From positions 62,001 to 126,000 of the forward strand of contig NZ_ML675578.1 in the NCBI RefSeq assembly GCF_007826885.1: a stretch of DNA of 64,000 nt, read 5' to 3'. The translations under genes and the position numbers were made by a program. Each line of letters opens with the position of its first letter. Positions within the stretch are counted from its first letter, which is position 1. Below are positions 28,957-38,190 of this stretch, in pieces. Source of the DNA: Candidatus Nitrosocosmicus arcticus. Lineage in GTDB: Archaea; Thermoproteota; Nitrososphaeria; Nitrososphaerales; Nitrososphaeraceae. A model generated the notes under the pieces. That model made no database searches, was not told the origin of the DNA, and saw only the letters and a program-made list of their open reading frames with translations.

Positions 28957-29018
28957 AGTAAGATTATTTTAGAATCTCGTTAAACAATCCACTTATAGAA
29001 TACTAGGGACATATACTC
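28957..29018 (+). promoter_or_regulatory. Conserved 62-bp upstream module, copy 1
   Basis: The block contains AGTAAGATTATTTTAGAATC, then GTTAAACAATCC and the TATA-like CTTATAGAATAC, followed by the leader CTAGGGACATATACTC, and ends directly before the ATG at 29019. The same arrangement occurs before the genes starting at 59395 and 63696, always 62 nt long. The first part has inverted GATT/AATC halves and could be an operator or enhancer site for a shared regulator. Confidence 0.75.
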
Positions 29019-29276
29019 ATGAATAAAAAAATTCAATTGTCAATCATGTCAATCATTATTGCAGCAGCTTTAGTAGGTTCAGCAGTAACCTTTGGAGATA
29101 ATATGGCTTTAGCAACAAAGAAAACAAGTAATGAGGAAGTACAACTTCTAGAACAATTATCAGAAACAGGCCAATTTTCAGAATGTGCAACAGAGAATAA
29201 TACACTTGCATCATGCAACAACGTAGGTTTATCTTTTAACGCACAAGATGGTAACAACGCAGCGGGCCAACAATAA
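29019..29276 (+). CDS. Small secreted protein of the curlin-like family (member C)
   Basis: The 85-residue product has a signal peptide (about 1-33, MNKKIQLSIMSIIIAAALVG start and MALA end) almost identical to those of the members at 59081 and 63382. The mature part has VQLLEQLSETGQFSECATEN, then ASCNNVGLSFNAQDGNNAAGQQ. Two Cys residues 11 apart could close a loop, and the last block follows the family pattern NNVxLSFNxxDGNNAxGQ, similar to one curlin repeat. It lacks the charged Asp/Lys/His linker of the other two members. The upstream module is shared with them, so joint regulation is likely. Confidence 0.8.
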   Translation: MNKKIQLSIMSIIIAAALVGSAVTFGDNMALATKKTSNEEVQLLEQLSETGQFSECATENNTLASCNNVGLSFNAQDGNNAAGQQ

Positions 29277-29773
29277 ATAATCATACTATTTTTAAAGGTA
29301 TTGCCACATCCCATTTTTTTGTACGTCTGCGCATAAAATATTCTATTCTACCAAGTTACTATGTTTAATTATTAAAAAATTATAGCCGTTTTGGCTAGGC
29401 ATTGAATGGTATTTGTAAAGACACAAGCCAACCAAGTATATAGTAGAAAGCGAGATTATTTACAGGTTCCGATCATTCAAAACTTTCTATACACTATAAA
29501 AACACCTACAACCTGCCAATTGTATTGCCATTTCTTAATCCAATACTATCTTTCTCGGCCTCCAAACAGCTTATTATCTTTAAAAGAAATCTTAACCCTA
29601 TGCTTTTTTAGTCTACTTTTATTTTAGAGGTGATATTTGTTCCCAGTATTTTTTATAAATGATACCTTTGATTTTGTCGCTCCCTTCCTAATATGCTAAA
29701 TGTTTGAAGACAAGGATTGTATTTAGTATTCCATAATATAAAAGAGGAATTTGTAATGTTTTAGTAAGCTTAT
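29277..29773. other. Intergenic region
   Basis: About 500 nt. A frame at 29406-29627 has no domain, signal peptide or family pattern and is not supported. Confidence 0.4.
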
Positions 29774-30186
29774 TTGCATATGCTAATATACGAAATGTTA
29801 GGATACAACAATGCTACCAGTAAGAACTGGTGTAAAAAGTACTTTAAGAATCACAATGATGACGATGGTGGTAATGGTAACAGAGCATCACAAGGAATCG
29901 GTCAATCACAATCCTCTAGCCAGAATTCACAATGTGTTTCTAATGGCAGCACTAGTGCTTCATGTAACAACATAAGTGTGCAAAACCAACAGAACAGTGG
30001 AAACAGTGCATTGGCACAAGGTGGAATTGGAAAGGGTGGTAACAAAGCTAGTCAAGGAATCGGTCAATCACAATCCTCTAGCCAAAACAGCCAAGTGGTA
30101 TCAGGTGGGAATACCGTACGTCTGGTAATAACATTAACCTCCAAAATCAAGTCAATACAGGCAATAACGCATTAGCACAAAGATAA
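29774..30186 (+). pseudogene. Frameshifted curlin-like family gene (member D)
   Basis: The main frame carries two family repeats: ASQGIGQSQSSSQNSQCVSN, STSASCNNISVQNQQNSGNSALAQ, then again ASQGIGQSQSSSQNSQVVSG. At about 30117-30121 the frame leaves the pattern; the matching end SGNNINLQNQVNTGNNALAQR continues in another frame to the TAA at 30184-30186. One indel therefore cut off the last half-repeat. The N-terminus has no signal peptide (an ATG start gives MHMLIYEMLGYNN), so that end is damaged or replaced too. The repeats are the clearest curlin-like units in the window. The frameshift could instead be a sequencing error. Confidence 0.7.
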
Positions 30187-30776
30187 TACTAAAACCCTAT
30201 TTCTTTTTTTACAAGAGTTAATCCGATTTTGAGAATCTTTTATGATCTTTATCTAAATGCCTAGACAGGCCTCGCATATTTATAAAGAAATATTAGCAAG
30301 AGTAATTCTAACAAATTATGAAATTTTAGTCATAAAGTTCCGAGATAAAACCTTCATCTAATTAAGAATCCGAACGACCAAAAACTATATAGGAAATATA
30401 CGGCATGCTTCGAAATGGGGCTCGATATGAGCAGGTCGTTTACATATACGTCGTTAAGATCTTTTAAAGGTAATGACTACTTACTAAATCCAGTAACTTA
30501 CGAAGTACTAGAAATCATAAATAAGAGATTAAATTTTATGGATTTTTAATTCCACCTCTAACTATGTTTATTTGTTTGAATAATAACTAAAATCAAGCCA
30601 AAATTAAAATAAAAAATTAGTATAATTATATCTAGAACATGTTTGTAAGTTTTGGGTTCTTTCATTCCCAGATGTTGATATTTATATATTTTAAAACAAC
30701 GATTCAAAACAGATCGTTCTTCAAATTACTCGTATTATTTCATAATTAAGAAAAACAGAAATCCACAATTTTGAGC
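30187..30776. other. Intergenic region
   Basis: About 590 nt without a supported gene. A seven-T run at 30204-30210, just after the restored stop of member D, could terminate its transcript. Confidence 0.4.
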
Positions 30777-31256
30777 CTACTCTTTATAATCTAGCACAAA
30801 TTTATCAAATTCTAGAGCAGTTATGAGACAGGCTCTAGCAACTGTATGAACAGCCTGCATAAATAATTCCCGTGTCAGGTTATCGAAAAACAAAGGATAT
30901 ATCAAAGTGAGCCCTATGGAATTACCCTCATTGTTAGTTTGCAATGAACAAAATACTCCCACCTTTAGCAGATCCATTGTCAGTTGGGTTTGAAAATCAT
31001 TAATTACCTCGTCATTCTTATTCTGTAAAATTTTTCCATCTTGAGCTAAAAGACGAGGCCTAGATATGATTTCAATTCTACCTACGTCAGTTTTATAGAT
31101 GTAAATACCAATTTTGAAATCTTCGAAATAACTTGTATTAATAATGGATACCGTATTATCGTCATCTACTGTTTCTTCCACGCTACAAACTGGATCCTTT
31201 TTGAGCCAATTTATTATATTTTCGTAAAGTGAAGTGACATTTCTAATCTCGGACAT
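30777..31256 (-). CDS. Soluble protein of about 160 residues, possibly DUF2299/secretion-chaperone-like
   Basis: The 159-residue protein has no signal peptide or membrane segment. An N-terminal helix (YENIINWLKKD), a five-stranded core (VSIINTSY, KIGIYIYKTDVGRIEIISRP, VGVFCSLQTNNEGNSIGLTLIYPL) and a long C-terminal helix (MQAVHTVARACLITALEFDKF) give the alpha-beta-alpha outline of class I secretion-chaperone-like folds and of the archaeal DUF2299 family. The assignment is by outline only. It is monocistronic. Function is unknown. Confidence 0.6.
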   Translation of the reverse strand: MSEIRNVTSLYENIINWLKKDPVCSVEETVDDDNTVSIINTSYFEDFKIGIYIYKTDVGRIEIISRPRLLAQDGKILQNKNDEVINDFQTQLTMDLLKVGVFCSLQTNNEGNSIGLTLIYPLFFDNLTRELFMQAVHTVARACLITALEFDKFVLDYKE

Positions 31257-31584
31257 TATTATACTATAATATTATACTATATTAATAACTACTGCGGCTT
31301 TTGAAGGTAGTTCGCACTTTGATGCGCTGTTGTTAAACCTGTAACGAACGCGGTTACGATTAAATTCGATAAACCTTAGTTTTCTTTTAGTTCCTTTTCT
31401 GTTGTCCCCTCTTTTAGTTTACTTGATTGGACACCATTTATGATCTGTCGGATTAAGATTAGGAGATTAAACCAACAATATTTTTTATGGCCATTTTCAG
31501 GAAAAAAAATTGAAAAATTGTTCAATCAAAGTCCACAAAAACTAGTAAGATTGATTTTTTATCATCAGGATTTATGGTGTATCT
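31257..31584. other. Intergenic region
   Basis: About 330 nt without a supported gene. A small palindrome, GTAAC at 31341-31345 and GTTAC at 31353-31357, is visible. Confidence 0.4.
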
Positions 31585-31785
31585 CTAGACAATCTTCATT
31601 TCATGAAGCCTAGGAGTAAATAGATCTGTAATATTTCTGTTTTGATGCACCATATACAGCAAAGGTAGATAAGCAAGTATTGTTATGCATAGTCCAATAT
31701 TTATGAAATATACCTCAAAAACTTTTACTGTGACAGTCTCCGCGACACTGCTCTTTACAATTGTCACACTAAATATAAGTAGCAT
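31585..31785 (-). CDS. Possible small membrane protein
   Basis: The 66-residue frame encodes two moderately hydrophobic segments (VYFINIGLCITILAYLPLLYM in the middle is the stronger) and a basic C-terminal tail. There is no family pattern and it lies beside a decayed gene, so it may not be real. Confidence 0.3.
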   Translation of the reverse strand: MLLIFSVTIVKSSVAETVTVKVFEVYFINIGLCITILAYLPLLYMVHQNRNITDLFTPRLHEMKIV

Positions 31786-31878
31786 ATAATCTCAATGAGA
31801 TAATTCTACGTTTGATCGGGATTCCTTTTTTTCATGATTAGCTAATTCTACCTCCGATTCCTATCTAGTATTTTTAAC

Positions 31879-32455
31879 CTTCCAGATGTAACCGGAACTT
31901 ATACCAATACGGATACCGGTCATAAAATTACTTTTCCCTCTAATTGGACTGGAAAGCAAATATCATTTGTCCAAGATTTGGTAGTGGTTAGTCCCTAGGT
32001 TATTGATGTGGAATCAAAAGTAGAACCTGAAGCTACAATGATGGTAAACACAATTACCCAAGAATATAATGATATGATCAGAAACAATGGGATTAAATTT
32101 TTCTAATAAATCTGATGAGCGGCTTGTTTAACCAAACAGATAACCCCTTTGAACAAGATAATGAATCATGCCGACCACGATCAGCATCTTCTATGGTAAC
32201 CATAACGGTGCAATAGCAGAAGAATATGTGTATAATTGTACAATTGGTGGATCAGCTTATACTAAGGCATACGCTTTTGCAACATCAGATGATATTCTAA
32301 TCGTTATAGCTTTTACAGGAGATCCGACCACTTTTGACAGATACTCACCAGAATTCGAAAACTCCGTGAAAACTGGAGAAATCTCAAACCCAATAGATAT
32401 TACCAAATGTGAATCATATAGTATTATAAAGAGAACGGTAGAAGGTTTTGGATGA
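31879..32455 (+). pseudogene. Decayed PsbP/DUF1795-like secreted protein gene
   Basis: The first frame gives TYTNTDTGHKITFPSNWTGK, the typical start of PsbP-like and DUF1795-like domains (Tyr, then Gly-x-x-x-x-x-Pro-x-x-Trp), then runs through an in-frame TAG near 31996 into KVEPEATMMVNTITQEYNDM and stops at about 32105. The C-terminal part continues in another frame at 32168-32455 with AEEYVYNCTIGGSAYTKAY and IVIAFTGDP, which fits the later strands of the same domain. A stop and a frameshift thus separate two halves of one gene, and the signal peptide is not visible. Confidence 0.65.
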
Positions 32456-32861
32456 TGATTCTTTCTCGATGTGTGACTTTTGGCAGAATAGATATGATAA
32501 TTAACAAACTATCGATTGTAGATTGAAATCAATTATACTAAGAGCTACCTCAATGGTAAATTTTTATTCAATTTAGATGCTATCCACAAGAAGAACATCC
32601 AATTTTACTTTTTATCTTCTAATTCCCATCTTTTTCTTCTACCTAAGTAATGTGATTGACTCTAATTCAAAAGAACTCAGAGTAATCCCGTCGTGTAAAT
32701 CTGATCTCTAATAGATCACAAACCCGCTATGATCTATGATTCAAATCTTTGGGAGTCTTAGTTTGGAACACTCTGGATGTTGAACATTAATTTTATCAGA
32801 TTGTTGTACAAAATGCAGCAATTCACTGGTTGGGACTGATGCAATAATAAATTCTTTTGTA
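32456..32861. other. Intergenic region
   Basis: About 400 nt without a supported gene, between the decayed secreted-protein gene and the end of the polysaccharide genes. Confidence 0.4.
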
Positions 32862-33746
32862 TCATGGCTCCGCATCTCTATCTTTTATCATCTGAGAATA
32901 CCTATCGATTGTCAATTTTAATCCTTCATTTATGTCAATAGTGGGACTCCACTCGAACTTTTTCATTACTTTACCTATATCTGCAACCATTTCGACCACA
33001 TCGTTTGGCCTGAAAGAAGAATTATACTCTATAGATATTTTTTTATTAATAATTGACTCGATAACTCTTAAAATATCCTCTAAATTATAGCTTTTCCCGT
33101 AGCCCACATTATACACGTTATAGCCTTCTGGAAAATTGAGTAAAATTTTATGAACAAGGTTAACAAAATCATCAACAAAGAGAAAATCTCTACGGGTATT
33201 TTTTTTACTTAAAATTACCTTTTCATTGTTCATAACTTTTCTGATGGCGGATGAAATAAAAGAAGAATTGTGTGACGGGCCATAAATATAAAAGGGTCTT
33301 AATGTTACTATATTTAGTTTATAATCCTCAGAGTAATACTTACATAATTTTTCTGAAATCAATTTACTTTTATTGTAAGGCGAATGCGGACATAGTGGAT
33401 GGTTTTCATCGATAGGAATGTATTTAGGGTTTCCATAAGTATAGGTGCTGATATTAATAATATTCTTAATTTTTCTTTTTATAGCGTAATCTAAAATATT
33501 AAGTGTACCAACTATATTAGTATAATAAGTGTCATACGGATTTGAAATGGAATCTAGGATAGAAGTCTTAGATGCCAAGTGAATCACTGTATCTACTTCG
33601 TCAATATCTAGAAGTTGACTTTTTTCTAAAACATTAATTCGTCGTCCATTATTTTTATTAGTTGTAAGGACTGTATAGTTACTTTGTAATTTTTTAACTA
33701 AGCTAGTCCCTATGAATCCTGTATGGCCAGTTACTAATATCTTCAA
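32862..33746 (-). CDS. NAD-dependent epimerase/dehydratase (sugar nucleotide, SDR family)
   Basis: A 294-residue extended short-chain dehydrogenase. GHTGFIGTSLVKKL at 7-20 is the NAD-binding GxxGxxG loop, VIHLASKTS the fourth strand, NIINISTYTYG the catalytic Ser/Thr strand and YNKSK at about 129-133 the catalytic Tyr and Lys. LRPFYIYGPSHN and RRDFLFVDDFVNLV are the standard later motifs. Such enzymes act on UDP-, GDP- or dTDP-sugars. The gene follows the second SDR gene by 33 nt on the same strand, so both belong to one operon. The exact sugar is not decided by sequence. Confidence 0.88.
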   Translation of the reverse strand: MKILVTGHTGFIGTSLVKKLQSNYTVLTTNKNNGRRINVLEKSQLLDIDEVDTVIHLASKTSILDSISNPYDTYYTNIVGTLNILDYAIKRKIKNIINISTYTYGNPKYIPIDENHPLCPHSPYNKSKLISEKLCKYYSEDYKLNIVTLRPFYIYGPSHNSSFISSAIRKVMNNEKVILSKKNTRRDFLFVDDFVNLVHKILLNFPEGYNVYNVGYGKSYNLEDILRVIESIINKKISIEYNSSFRPNDVVEMVADIGKVMKKFEWSPTIDINEGLKLTIDRYSQMIKDRDAEP

Positions 33747-33779
33747 TATGGTCTCATTTTATCCCGTATGATTGTTTCA

Positions 33780-34742
33780 CTAATACAGCCATAACTCAGA
33801 TTTATAATTCCTATACCAATCCATTAGTAACGAAATACCCTGCTCAAACTCAATTTTAGGAACAAAATCCAATGATTTCTGCGCTTTGGATATATCTGCA
33901 AATAATCTTTGAACTTCAGTAGGACGAGCGTCAACGTGAATAGTACTTAATTTTTTTTCATTACCAGAATATTTCAATATCAATTCTGCAATCTCGTTCA
34001 CTGATTTTTCGGTTCCAGTGCCAAAATTAATCCCATATTTACCTGGGTTGTCATTTGATTTCAAAACTTTATCATAAGCATTAACCGCATCGTCAACATA
34101 CATATAATCTCTTGTTTGATTTCCATCACCATATATTATAGGTGGTTTATTCTGCAGCACTCTATTTATGAAAATAGCAATAACACCACCATATCCTGAG
34201 TCCTTTTGTCTGGGTCCATAGAAATTGAAACATCTTATTATATCTATTCCTAAATCGTATGTTTCATTATAAGTATAACATAATCTATCTGCCGCGATCT
34301 TACTCACTCCATAAGGGTGTTGCGCGGCCAACGGATGATCTTCGTCCATAGGAACGTACTTTGCTGATCCGTACACCTCACTTGTTGAAGCAAAAAGGAT
34401 TTTGTTGATATCATTCATACGTGCATATTCTAAAATTTTCATTGTCCCCGATACGTTTATGTCAAAGGTTTCTTCGGGATTTACAATGGAGCGATCAACG
34501 TGGATTTGAGCCGCCAGATGTATTACAGCATCTAGATCGTTTGGAATTTTGCTGTACAAATCCCTGTTTCGAATATCGTCGTGAATAAACTTGAAGTTTT
34601 TTCTATGTAATAAAGTTCGAACATTGTTCAGGTTTCCGTTTAGTAAATTATCTATTCCGTAAACTATATGATCTTCATTTACGTATTTCTCCGACAGATG
34701 GCTACCTAAGAATCCCGCAGCCCCAGTTATCATTATCTTCAT
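33780..34742 (-). CDS. NAD-dependent epimerase/dehydratase (UDP-sugar epimerase or decarboxylase type)
   Basis: A 320-residue extended SDR enzyme. GAAGFLGSHL at 7-16 binds NAD, VIHLAAQIHVDRSIVNP is the next cofactor segment, FASTSEVYG gives the catalytic Thr/Ser region and YGVSK at about 146-150 the catalytic Tyr and Lys. RCFNFYGPRQ and GDGNQTRDYMYVDDAV are complete. The pattern is nearest to UDP-glucose/UDP-GlcNAc 4-epimerases and UDP-glucuronate decarboxylases. It is the first gene of the pair with 32862. It should supply a sugar nucleotide to the glycosyltransferases encoded at 38.8-52.7 kb. Confidence 0.88.
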   Translation of the reverse strand: MKIMITGAAGFLGSHLSEKYVNEDHIVYGIDNLLNGNLNNVRTLLHRKNFKFIHDDIRNRDLYSKIPNDLDAVIHLAAQIHVDRSIVNPEETFDINVSGTMKILEYARMNDINKILFASTSEVYGSAKYVPMDEDHPLAAQHPYGVSKIAADRLCYTYNETYDLGIDIIRCFNFYGPRQKDSGYGGVIAIFINRVLQNKPPIIYGDGNQTRDYMYVDDAVNAYDKVLKSNDNPGKYGINFGTGTEKSVNEIAELILKYSGNEKKLSTIHVDARPTEVQRLFADISKAQKSLDFVPKIEFEQGISLLMDWYRNYKSELWLY

Positions 34743-34903
34743 AAGGCAATATAGCCGAGAGCTGTTCTATGAAGTTTTTTATTTTATAAATCGATATGTT
34801 CAAACGGAATTTGTGATATTAAAGATCTGTCACAAAAGCAAAACTCTATTCGATAAAATTAAACACTATTTCATTAAACATCGTATTTCTTATTACTAGA
34901 ACA

Positions 34904-35053
34904 ATGACAATGAGTTGTAATACATCTTGTATTATGATATCTGAAACATGTTTTGAAAGTTTAAAATTAGTCGTAAGAAGGGAGGACTCAACAGTCGAAC
35001 ATCAAGCCTGGAAAGATAATCTAATCCGCTCTCAGCAGAGTGGTTTGCACTAA
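34904..35053 (+). CDS. Possible 49-residue protein
   Basis: An open frame with ATG 34904 and TAA 35051-35053 encodes a short product with three Cys in the first half (MTMSCNTSCIM, ETCF) and a charged second half (LVVRREDSTVEHQAW). It overlaps the 3' end of the dehydrogenase gene on the other strand by 4 nt. No family is recognised. The rest of 34743-34903 holds nothing I can name. Confidence 0.3.
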   Translation: MTMSCNTSCIMISETCFESLKLVVRREDSTVEHQAWKDNLIRSQQSGLH

Positions 35054-36126
35054 AAATCATTAATAATTGACTTTATCCCAATGAAGGATTCTGATGTATT
35101 GAAAGCCTCTTTTATTTTATCAATAGAATAGGTATTACTAATTAAACTGTGCAAATCAATTTCCCTGGAATCTACAAGGTCCATAGCTTCTTTCAAGTTG
35201 ACTGGATTCGAGCTAAAACTTCCGCTAATTGATACTTGATTATAATGAAGAAAGTTAGGATCTATATTAATTGAAGAAGATTTTTTTTGATGGTATAATT
35301 TATTTTTAAAACCAGAGAATAAAATTATCCTTCCGTTCTTATTTACTAATTTAAGAGCAGATTTTATACACCCTGGGTTGTTATTTGATATGAAAATCAA
35401 ATTAGGCGAAAATCTACCATTAATTTCTTTAATTTGATTTAAACCGTTACTTAACTCTGAATCATCATCAGATAAAATTACTAAATCGGCTCCAAGTTTC
35501 TTAGCAGTTTCCAACCTGTGTTTAATCTTTCCAATCATCGTTACGCTAATTTTTAGAAATCTTTTTAACAACATGAGCTGCATTAATCCAATAGGGCCAT
35601 CTCCAAATATAATAGCAGATTCAAACTCCATATCCTTAACTTGGTTTACACTATTAATACAACAAGCCAATGGCTCAATTAGTGATGCCTCTTCGTTTGT
35701 AATATTATCTGATACAGGGATGATACCGCCGATTTCAAACACCTTTTTTGGAATTGCGATATACTCAGCAAATCCACCATTTATTGTAGAGCCCACTTCT
35801 TTCAAATTATTGCACAGGTTGAATTTTCTCTTATGACAATACCAGCACTCAAGACAGGGGATTACAGGATAAATTGACACTCTCGTTTGAGGTTTTAGAT
35901 ATAAATTACTGCTTTTATATTCCTCCACCAACTCTGCGCAAATTTCATGTCCTAATATTACGGGGGGAGTGACCTTGAAATTTCCATTTCTATAGGTCCT
36001 AACATCGTAACTACAAACAGAGCAGGATAGTACTCTTAAAAGATTCATATCGTTTTTGCACGCTTCATTAAAGTCTAAATTTTCTAACCTAATATCATTT
36101 GGCCCATAATAAACTGCAGCGTTCAT
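35050..36126 (-). CDS. Zinc-dependent alcohol/polyol dehydrogenase (MDR family)
   Basis: A 358-residue medium-chain dehydrogenase. SCSVCSYDVRTY at about 35-46 carries the catalytic-zinc Cys, GHEICAELVEEY at about 60-71 the second ligand region, and CLECWYCHKRKFNLC at about 95-109 the four structural-zinc Cys. The Rossmann domain has AIIFGDGPIGLMQ, with the GxGxxG loop altered to GDGPIG, the form often seen in threonine and sorbitol dehydrogenase-like enzymes. AAGGAGA lies 4-11 nt before the ATG, one of the few clear Shine-Dalgarno sequences here. It is divergent from the eboB-like gene with 66 nt between. The substrate is likely a polyol or sugar alcohol. Confidence 0.88.
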   Translation of the reverse strand: MNAAVYYGPNDIRLENLDFNEACKNDMNLLRVLSCSVCSYDVRTYRNGNFKVTPPVILGHEICAELVEEYKSSNLYLKPQTRVSIYPVIPCLECWYCHKRKFNLCNNLKEVGSTINGGFAEYIAIPKKVFEIGGIIPVSDNITNEEASLIEPLACCINSVNQVKDMEFESAIIFGDGPIGLMQLMLLKRFLKISVTMIGKIKHRLETAKKLGADLVILSDDDSELSNGLNQIKEINGRFSPNLIFISNNNPGCIKSALKLVNKNGRIILFSGFKNKLYHQKKSSSINIDPNFLHYNQVSISGSFSSNPVNLKEAMDLVDSREIDLHSLISNTYSIDKIKEAFNTSESFIGIKSIINDF

Positions 36127-36129
36127 TCT

Positions 36130-36137
36130 TTCTCCTT
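36130..36137 (-). promoter_or_regulatory. Ribosome binding site of the zinc dehydrogenase gene
   Basis: AAGGAGA on the minus strand, spaced about 4 nt from the ATG at 36126-36124. It supports that start. Confidence 0.65.
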
Positions 36138-36192
36138 TTTATATATTAGAGGCGTTATAATTATTATATACAATTTCTAATTAAGATTTTAT

Positions 36193-37002
36193 ATGAGTAG
36201 ATTTTTTGATCCCCACATCCACACTTACTCTCGAACGACTGATGATTACGAAAGGATGTCTATCGCGGGAATAGAAGTCATTGTTCAACCATCTTTTTGG
36301 CTGGGTTCCCCACGTACATCTGTAGGAACTTTTGTGGATTATTGGGAACATCTGATTTCCTATGAGACAAAAAGAGCAAAAGAATTCGGAGTAGAACATT
36401 TTGTCTGTGTTTCGGTAAACCCAAAAGAATCGGTTGTCAGACCGTTGGCAATTGAAGCACTTGAAGTGATGAGGGAGAAAGGATTCATAAACAGAGAAAG
36501 GGTTGTGGCAATCGGTGAAATAGGTTATAATTTAATAAATGATTTAGAAGAAGAGATTTTCATAAGGCAACTAGAGATATGCCGGAAAGAAAAACTATTA
36601 GCATTAATTCATCTACCACACCAAAACAAACGAGAGGGCATGAGTAGAATGGAAAGAATTTTTCAAGAAAATAAATATGATCTCAACAAAATATTGATTG
36701 ATCACAATACTGAGGAAACCATAAAAAAAACACTAGATATGGGTGCCTGGGCAGGCATATCCGTCTACCCTGTTACAAAATTATCTCCGGATAGAGTTAT
36801 CAAAATTGTCGATAATTACGGAAGTGATAAAATAATGATCAATAGTGCAGCAGATTGGGGTATTTCTGACCCACTTAGCGTCCCCCTAACCGCAAGGGAA
36901 ATGAGGAAGAATGGTTCTAAATATGAGGACATTGAAAAAATTACATTTTCGAATGCTTATGAATTTTTTAAACAATCTGATAAATTTACATGGAGACCGT
37001 GA
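36193..37002 (+). CDS. eboB: TatD-like metal-dependent hydrolase, EboB type
   Basis: The 269-residue TIM-barrel hydrolase starts DPHIHTYSRTTDDYERMSIAG, whose HxH at residues 8 and 10 binds metal. The following PSFWLGSPRTSVGTFVDYW is, from memory, specific for the EboB branch of TatD-like proteins. AIGEIGYN (Glu), ALIHLPHQNKRE (His), ILIDHNTEET (His) and INSAADWGISDPLSVP (Asp) complete the metal site. In bacteria EboB is encoded with EboA, C, D, E and F in a cluster linked to export or processing of secondary metabolites. Here the gene stands alone, 66 nt from a divergent dehydrogenase, while other ebo-like genes are 17-24 kb away. Confidence 0.85.
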   Translation: MSRFFDPHIHTYSRTTDDYERMSIAGIEVIVQPSFWLGSPRTSVGTFVDYWEHLISYETKRAKEFGVEHFVCVSVNPKESVVRPLAIEALEVMREKGFINRERVVAIGEIGYNLINDLEEEIFIRQLEICRKEKLLALIHLPHQNKREGMSRMERIFQENKYDLNKILIDHNTEETIKKTLDMGAWAGISVYPVTKLSPDRVIKIVDNYGSDKIMINSAADWGISDPLSVPLTAREMRKNGSKYEDIEKITFSNAYEFFKQSDKFTWRP

Positions 37003-37251
37003 TCGAAATATCATACCATCGTTAAAGTGTTATTTGAACTAACAGAGAAAAAAAGCACTGAATAGATAACAATTTTTTTGGAAAAAATCAACATGCACCC
37101 TTGAACAGATCAAATGTCCTTTTATGATTCGGTTCCAAGTTAAACTACACTTACAATTTACAATTCAGCAGGTCATATCATGACGGATGTTAAGAAATGT
37201 AGATAGATGAAAAGACCTAACCAATGAAATTTCGGTAAGTGTTATATATAT

Positions 37252-38190
37252 TTACTCGTAATTCCTCAACTTTCCTTTAAATAAGGATATTATAGTATGC
37301 ACAATCGCAGCGGTAGCCAGTAAAATAATGCCCAACAATGAAAAGCCTATGGAAATGATTATCATATTTGTGGATACGTACCTCGTTGATGAAAACAAAT
37401 CTAGTGCATTATACAAATAAAATGATGAAAAACACAAAAGTATCAAACCAGGGACGCCGTAAAATAGTAAAGGATGTCTAAAAGATAAGGACTGAATTAC
37501 ATGGCTAATAACGCTCCATCCAAGTTTCAACGGGTTATGAGTAGATTTATCATTTATATCGTATCTTTTAGTAGTTATAGGAACCTCCACTATTCTCAGA
37601 TTAGAATCGTTTGCCTTGAGTAAAATTTCTGTAGATATCGACATTCCATTTTCTACTAAGTGTAATTTAGATAAAGAATTTGCAGAATAGGCTCTAAAAC
37701 CACTTGTTGCGTCAGTGATCTTGTCATAACAACCGGCTTGGGTAAATCTTGTAATAGTTTTAATACCAAAAGTTCTATATCTAGGGACATTTGTCTTATC
37801 AGCACTAGTAAGGAACCGTGAACCAATCACTATGTCAGCTTTATTTTCGAGTAAGGGTTGTAAAAGGCGTGGTATTTGATCTGGATCATGCTGTCCATCA
37901 GAATCCAAAGTAATCACGATATCTACCTTCATGAGAATCGCATTTTGAAACAGCGTATTTAAAGCTCTACCATATCCCCGATTTCTAGCATTTCTAATAA
38001 CTAGGGCGCCATTTTTTTCAGCCACTTCGGCGGTTTTGTCTGCAGAACCATCATCGTAAACTAGAACTTCAGGAGAAAAAGCTTTTGCTTTCAAAATAAT
38101 TTCCGCAATATTTTCTTCTTCATTAAATGCCGGGATCGCTATCAGGATTCGTTTAGATTGATTGGTTTCTGGGGATTGATTTATTGCCAT
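37252..38190 (-). CDS. GT2-family glycosyltransferase (dolichyl-phosphate mannosyltransferase-like)
   Basis: The 312-residue protein begins with a GT2 domain: ILIAIPAFNEEENIAEII at about 15-32, VLVYDDGSADKTAEVAEK (first Asp motif) and VITLDSDGQHDPDQIPRLL with the DSDGQ/DxD motif at about 92-110. IVIGSRFL and ATSGFRAYS are standard later motifs. Two membrane segments (about 240-262 and 270-300) close the protein, as in DPM1/DPMS-like enzymes that make polyprenyl-phosphate sugars. It could feed the GT-C-like enzymes at 22.6 and 46.1 kb. It stands alone between divergent genes. Confidence 0.88.
   Translation of the reverse strand: MAINQSPETNQSKRILIAIPAFNEEENIAEIILKAKAFSPEVLVYDDGSADKTAEVAEKNGALVIRNARNRGYGRALNTLFQNAILMKVDIVITLDSDGQHDPDQIPRLLQPLLENKADIVIGSRFLTSADKTNVPRYRTFGIKTITRFTQAGCYDKITDATSGFRAYSANSLSKLHLVENGMSISTEILLKANDSNLRIVEVPITTKRYDINDKSTHNPLKLGWSVISHVIQSLSFRHPLLFYGVPGLILLCFSSFYLYNALDLFSSTRYVSTNMIIISIGFSLLGIILLATAAIVHTIISLFKGKLRNYE

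Noticed and set aside
29406-29627. 73-residue plus-strand frame
   Set aside because: No domain, no signal peptide, and composition like the surrounding spacer.
36138-36147. tttatata as TATA box of the zinc dehydrogenase gene
   Set aside because: It is too close to the ATG; transcription would start inside the coding region, although the Shine-Dalgarno sequence shows that a leader exists.
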